Source of the DNA: Oehlia diaphana
Taxonomy: Eukaryota > Glomeromycota > Glomeromycetes > Glomerales > Glomeraceae
DNA: 35,132 bases
Direction of reading: 5' to 3'
NCBI GenBank assembly: GCA_003833135.1
Contig: QZLH01000032.1
Span: 185,285-220,416, forward strand
Numbering within the stretch: the first letter of the stretch is position 1; each line of letters starts with the position of its first letter. Under the pieces are notes generated by a model that saw nothing but the letters and a program-made list of their open reading frames with translations, did no database searches and had not been told where the DNA came from. Made by a program: the position numbers and the translations under genes. Shown here one piece after another: positions 32,354-35,132 of the stretch.

Positions 32354-33328
32354 CTATTCTTTTGACAATATATCTAATTTATTTTGAGCATGTTTAAAGT
32401 CTTGTTTAGCAGATTTTTCATACCAATATATTGCTTTATCTAAATCTTTTGTAATTCCTTCTCCATATTCATACATTAAAGCAAGATTATATTGAGCTAC
32501 AGTATATCCCAAAACTGCTGCCTTGTGAAACAATTCAAATGCTTTTTGTTTATTAACTACAGTTCCAATACCATCTTTATAGCAATTTCCTAAGTTATAC
32601 ATCCCAATTGTATTTCCTAAAACTGCTGCTTGTTGATATAATTTAAATGCTTTTTGTGTATTAGCATCAGTTCCAGATCCATTTATATAACAATTTCCTA
32701 ACAAAAGTATTCCGCATGAATTTCCTAAATTTGCTGCTTTTTGATATAACTTAAATGCTTTTTTTGTGTCAGTATCAGTTCCAAATCCATTATCATAACA
32801 GTAACCTAATAATGTCATACCACTTGAATATTCTTTTCTTGCTAATTTTTCAGATAATTTAAATGCTTTATAATGATTTCTATCAACATCTTTTCCAATA
32901 AAGTACATATTGGCAAGATCAAATTGAGCTGCACTGTTTTCAAATTCGACTGCTTTTTTATATAATTCAATTGCTTTTTGTCTATTGAGATCCATAGCAA
33001 TTCCATAATAATTAAAATATCCAAGCAAATAAATAGAATTTGAAACATTTTGATTATTTAAAAGCCAGCAGACAATTTCTTGTAAGTCTAACTTATTGCT
33101 ATCAATATAATCAAGAATGTGTTGTCGTCTTTCATTTTTACTTTTTCCTTCATTTACTTCCTTAAAATAATTATTTACCGATTCGTCAATTACAATACTC
33201 AAGTCTTCTTCAAAAATATTTTCATGTATATTTTGAATTGTAGGTTCTAATTCTTTTTCATTTCTTATATTAAAATTTTGAATAATTTGAGATAATACTC
33301 CTTGTAGCACTTGCTGTTTATATGACAT
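32354..33328 (-). CDS. Sel1-repeat protein with about seven repeats
   Basis: 324 residues from ATG 33328 (MSYKQQVLQGVLSQ); the frame extends 12 codons upstream but only to a TTG. The helical leader (LSQIIQNFNIRNEKELEPTI, HENIFEEDLSIVIDE, YFKEVNEGK) matches the gene at 29728-30297. About seven Sel1-like repeats of 36 residues follow, for example KAIELYKKAVEFENSAAQ, KAFKLYQKAANLGNSCG, KAFKLYQQAAVLGNTIGM, KAFELFHKAAVLGYTVAQ and KAIYWYEKSAKQDFKHAQ, with (L/M)GxCYxxGxGT links between them. They form an alpha-solenoid scaffold. One repeat (KAFKLSEKLARKEYSSGM) is divergent. No kinase domain is attached. The gene is intact. It is a tandem paralogue in the same orientation, about 2 kb upstream of the shorter copy in transcription order. 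Confidence 0.9.
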   Translation of the reverse strand: MSYKQQVLQGVLSQIIQNFNIRNEKELEPTIQNIHENIFEEDLSIVIDESVNNYFKEVNEGKSKNERRQHILDYIDSNKLDLQEIVCWLLNNQNVSNSIYLLGYFNYYGIAMDLNRQKAIELYKKAVEFENSAAQFDLANMYFIGKDVDRNHYKAFKLSEKLARKEYSSGMTLLGYCYDNGFGTDTDTKKAFKLYQKAANLGNSCGILLLGNCYINGSGTDANTQKAFKLYQQAAVLGNTIGMYNLGNCYKDGIGTVVNKQKAFELFHKAAVLGYTVAQYNLALMYEYGEGITKDLDKAIYWYEKSAKQDFKHAQNKLDILSKE

Positions 33329-33368
33329 TTTAAAATTTAATTCGTTATATTGCGAACAAGACAAAAAA

Positions 33369-33425
33369 AAATTTTTTTAATTTTTTCACCACATATTTAT
33401 TTATAGTAGTACTGTAGATCATTTG
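33369..33425 (-). promoter_or_regulatory. conserved 5' flank of the Sel1 genes, copy 2
   Basis: Matches 30305-30376: an A/T tract, TTTCACCACATATTTATTTATA and GTAGTACTGTAGATCA on the plus strand. Conservation between the two paralogues at the same distance from the ATG suggests either a shared promoter or simple co-duplication. Confidence 0.55.
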
Positions 33426-33458
33426 CCACAATTATTGGAGCACGTGAATAAATGCAAA

Positions 33459-33640
33459 TCCCTATAAAAAATTTTATCCGTTATTTCTGTAAAAACTCCG
33501 TAAAAATAAGCCTTTCACGGATCTATTCACGGAAAATGTGAATAATAATTCGGTAAATTTCATGATATAAGGTTATTAATTCCGGATATGAGCCTTTTAC
33601 GGAAAAAAGATGGAATAAAAAACCGGATCGACTTTTTTTT
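33459..33640. repeat. dispersed repeat family R1, copy 3
   Basis: Starts CCCTATAAAAAATTTTATCC and continues TTTCTGTAAAAACTCCGTAA, CCTTTCACGGATCTATTCACG, TGATATAAGG and ATTAATTCCGGA, in the order seen at 12282-12440. It has extra internal sequence (TGAATAATAATTCGG) and a GCCTTTTACGGAAAA block. No right terminal inverted repeat was found. Confidence 0.75.
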
Positions 33641-34184
33641 ACATAGAATGTAACATTTTAATATTATTTAATAAAAAAATTTATTGTTTATTTATTTATT
33701 TTTTTTTAAAAAAAAGTCAAAGATACTATAATTTATAAATTAAAATTATGATAAATAATTTATTAATTGTAAATTTCTTTTCTTATTTTATAACAACGAA
33801 ACTGACTAAATGAAAGGTATTTTTCATTAAGTATTTAGTATTTCCATTATTTTTGCTAAGAATCACAATTTATTAATAATTTAATGTATAAAGGATGTTT
33901 TTGTTAATTAAGTTATTTTCGTTATTATTTTAAGTTGTGTACGTTATCACCGCGTTTAACTACTTTTTTCTTAAAAATTAAAATATTTTTAGTAATATTA
34001 TTACTGTCTAATTATTGTAAATATTATTTATTTCATTTCATTTCAGCATCAAAATTACAAATAATTATGAAATGATCAAAATCAAATGTGAGCTAAGTAA
34101 GTATACATGTTAACATATTTATATTTAAGTTATATCTAATTATTAAAACTAAATTTTAAAATATTTAAGATATTTATTGTTATT
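33641..34184. other. intergenic, no gene recognised
   Basis: Very AT-rich spacer. No coding frame or RNA gene is supported. Confidence 0.5.
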
Positions 34185-34560
34185 TTAAAGCACTTTTAAG
34201 TTTTAATTTATTTTGAGCATACTCATAACATCCTTGTTTCGCAGATTTTTTATTCCAATATATCTCTTGATCCCATATTTTTTTATTACTAATTCCAAAA
34301 TTCATACATTGAGAGCAAGATTATTTTAATTTGACTTTTTTTGATATAAATCAAATGCTTTTTTGTTTAACAACTCCATAAGTTATTTACATGTAAAATT
34401 TCCTAAATCCTAATCTACTGTTTCATGATATAATACAAATGCTTTTTATGCATTAATTAATGCAAGTTCTAGTTCATTTCCTAAATTTGCTGCCACTTGG
34501 TATAATTACTAAATGCCTTTTGTTCATTAACGTTGATTCTGATCCCTTTCTGATAACAAC
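34185..34560 (-). pseudogene. Sel1-repeat pseudogene
   Basis: Read on the minus strand, fragments in several frames match the C-terminal half of the two intact Sel1 genes: the LGNELE part near 34475, KAFVLYHETVD near 34425-34445, NKKAFDLYQKK near 34340-34370, a garbled YWYxKSAK-like part near 34240-34270, and an end like QxKLxIL near 34200. Stops and shifts interrupt every repeat. On the plus strand TTTATTTTGAGCATACTCATAA (34205-34226) is almost identical to the 3' coding ends at 29740 and 32378. It is a third, dead member of the local Sel1 cluster. Confidence 0.8.
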
Positions 34561-34579
34561 ACATAATTTTTTATTCAAA

Positions 34580-34999
34580 CCGGATATTCTTTTTTTTTTT
34601 TTGTCAATACTTGATATGATAGGAAAAGTAGAAAATCAAAAGTTTTGTTAAAATTATTATTGAACCGATCTTTTACTTTTGGTTCTTTCTTTTTTTTAAA
34701 TTTCGTCATTTCTCTTTCGAAACATCTTTTTCTTTTCCTTTTCTTTTTCTTTTTTTAAAAATTTTTTGTTTTTTTTCCTCTTTCTTTATTATTTTTTTCA
34801 TTCTTTTCACCATTTAGATTTGGTTTTTTTTTCCAAAACCGAAAAATTATTGTTATTTCTTTTTTATTAAATAATCTTTTAAGACTTATTTTTTGGTTCT
34901 TTTTTTTAGTCCATATTATTAATTTTTTTTTTTGAATTTTTTTTCTGTCTTTTTGGACTGAATTATTATTGTCCTGTTTTCAAAATTTTTTTCGGTACT

Positions 35000-35066
<67 letters not shown>

Positions 35067-35132
35067 CTTCTTTTTTTTTTTTTTTTTTTATTATATTTTT
35101 TTTTTTTTTTTTGCTATTTTTTGTCATTTCTT
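34580..35132. repeat. T-rich low-complexity tract with 65-nt poly-T
   Basis: Pyrimidine-rich sequence with TTTTCTTTTCCTTTTCTTT around 34725-34755 and an uninterrupted run of T from 35002 to 35066. Further T-tracts reach the window edge. No gene is seen. Tract length is likely unreliable in assembly. Confidence 0.85.

Noticed and set aside
33329..33364. Twelve-codon upstream extension of the long Sel1 gene
   Set aside because: It starts at TTG. The ATG at 33328 gives MSYKQQ, in line with the shorter paralogue.

Overview
This is a eukaryotic, strongly AT-rich nuclear window. The genes have short introns (about 66-90 nt, GT...AG), and the gene families are those that expand massively in arbuscular mycorrhizal fungi: TKL-like protein kinases with a CxxC...CxxC ribbon and a WTSGN motif, F-box/LRR-like proteins, and Sel1-repeat proteins. 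I infer a Glomeromycotina genome, most likely Rhizophagus or a close relative. This comes from family resemblance and base composition, not from a search.

Layout. 1-305 is a 52-bp minisatellite. 1191-2875 is a decayed cytochrome P450. 3300-3995 holds relics (a kinase C-tail and a possible FAR1-like fragment). 4687-6253 (-) is a three-exon TKL-like kinase. 8240-11776 (+) is a 13-exon Argonaute with all catalytic and 5'-phosphate-binding residues intact. 13260-14879 (-) is an intact single-exon F-box protein, followed by a MITE and a decayed F-box copy at 16005-16560 (+). 17315-21333 (-) is the most unusual locus, a kinase gene with six tandem exon modules. 21610-22033 and 22528-22905 are two hAT-type MITEs with perfect 8-bp target-site duplications; the second splits a kinase/Sel1 relic. 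26562-28063 (+) is a two-exon kinase with intact HRD and DFG motifs. 29728-30297 and 32354-33328 (-) are two paralogous Sel1-repeat genes, with a third, broken copy at 34185-34560. The window ends in T-rich low-complexity sequence.

Main discovery candidate. In the 17315-21333 gene, six consecutive exons each encode a zinc-ribbon-like CxxC...CxxC pair, a WTS(G/K) motif and a complete kinase N-lobe. Exons 2-6 open with the strand-4/hinge segment and continue straight into the next ribbon. Only the last exon carries a C-lobe (HRD, DMG, APE). All six module introns sit at the homologous position in phase 0 and all modules are open, so the spliced product would be a 1195-residue protein with six N-lobes and one C-lobe. 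Because every exon is in the same phase, the array could also act as a cassette of interchangeable N-lobe exons.

The genes do not form an operon-like unit. They are independent members of expanded signalling (kinase, Sel1), ubiquitin-ligase (F-box) and RNA-silencing (Argonaute) families, lying among MITEs and pseudogenes. This looks like a fast-evolving, repeat-rich compartment of the genome.
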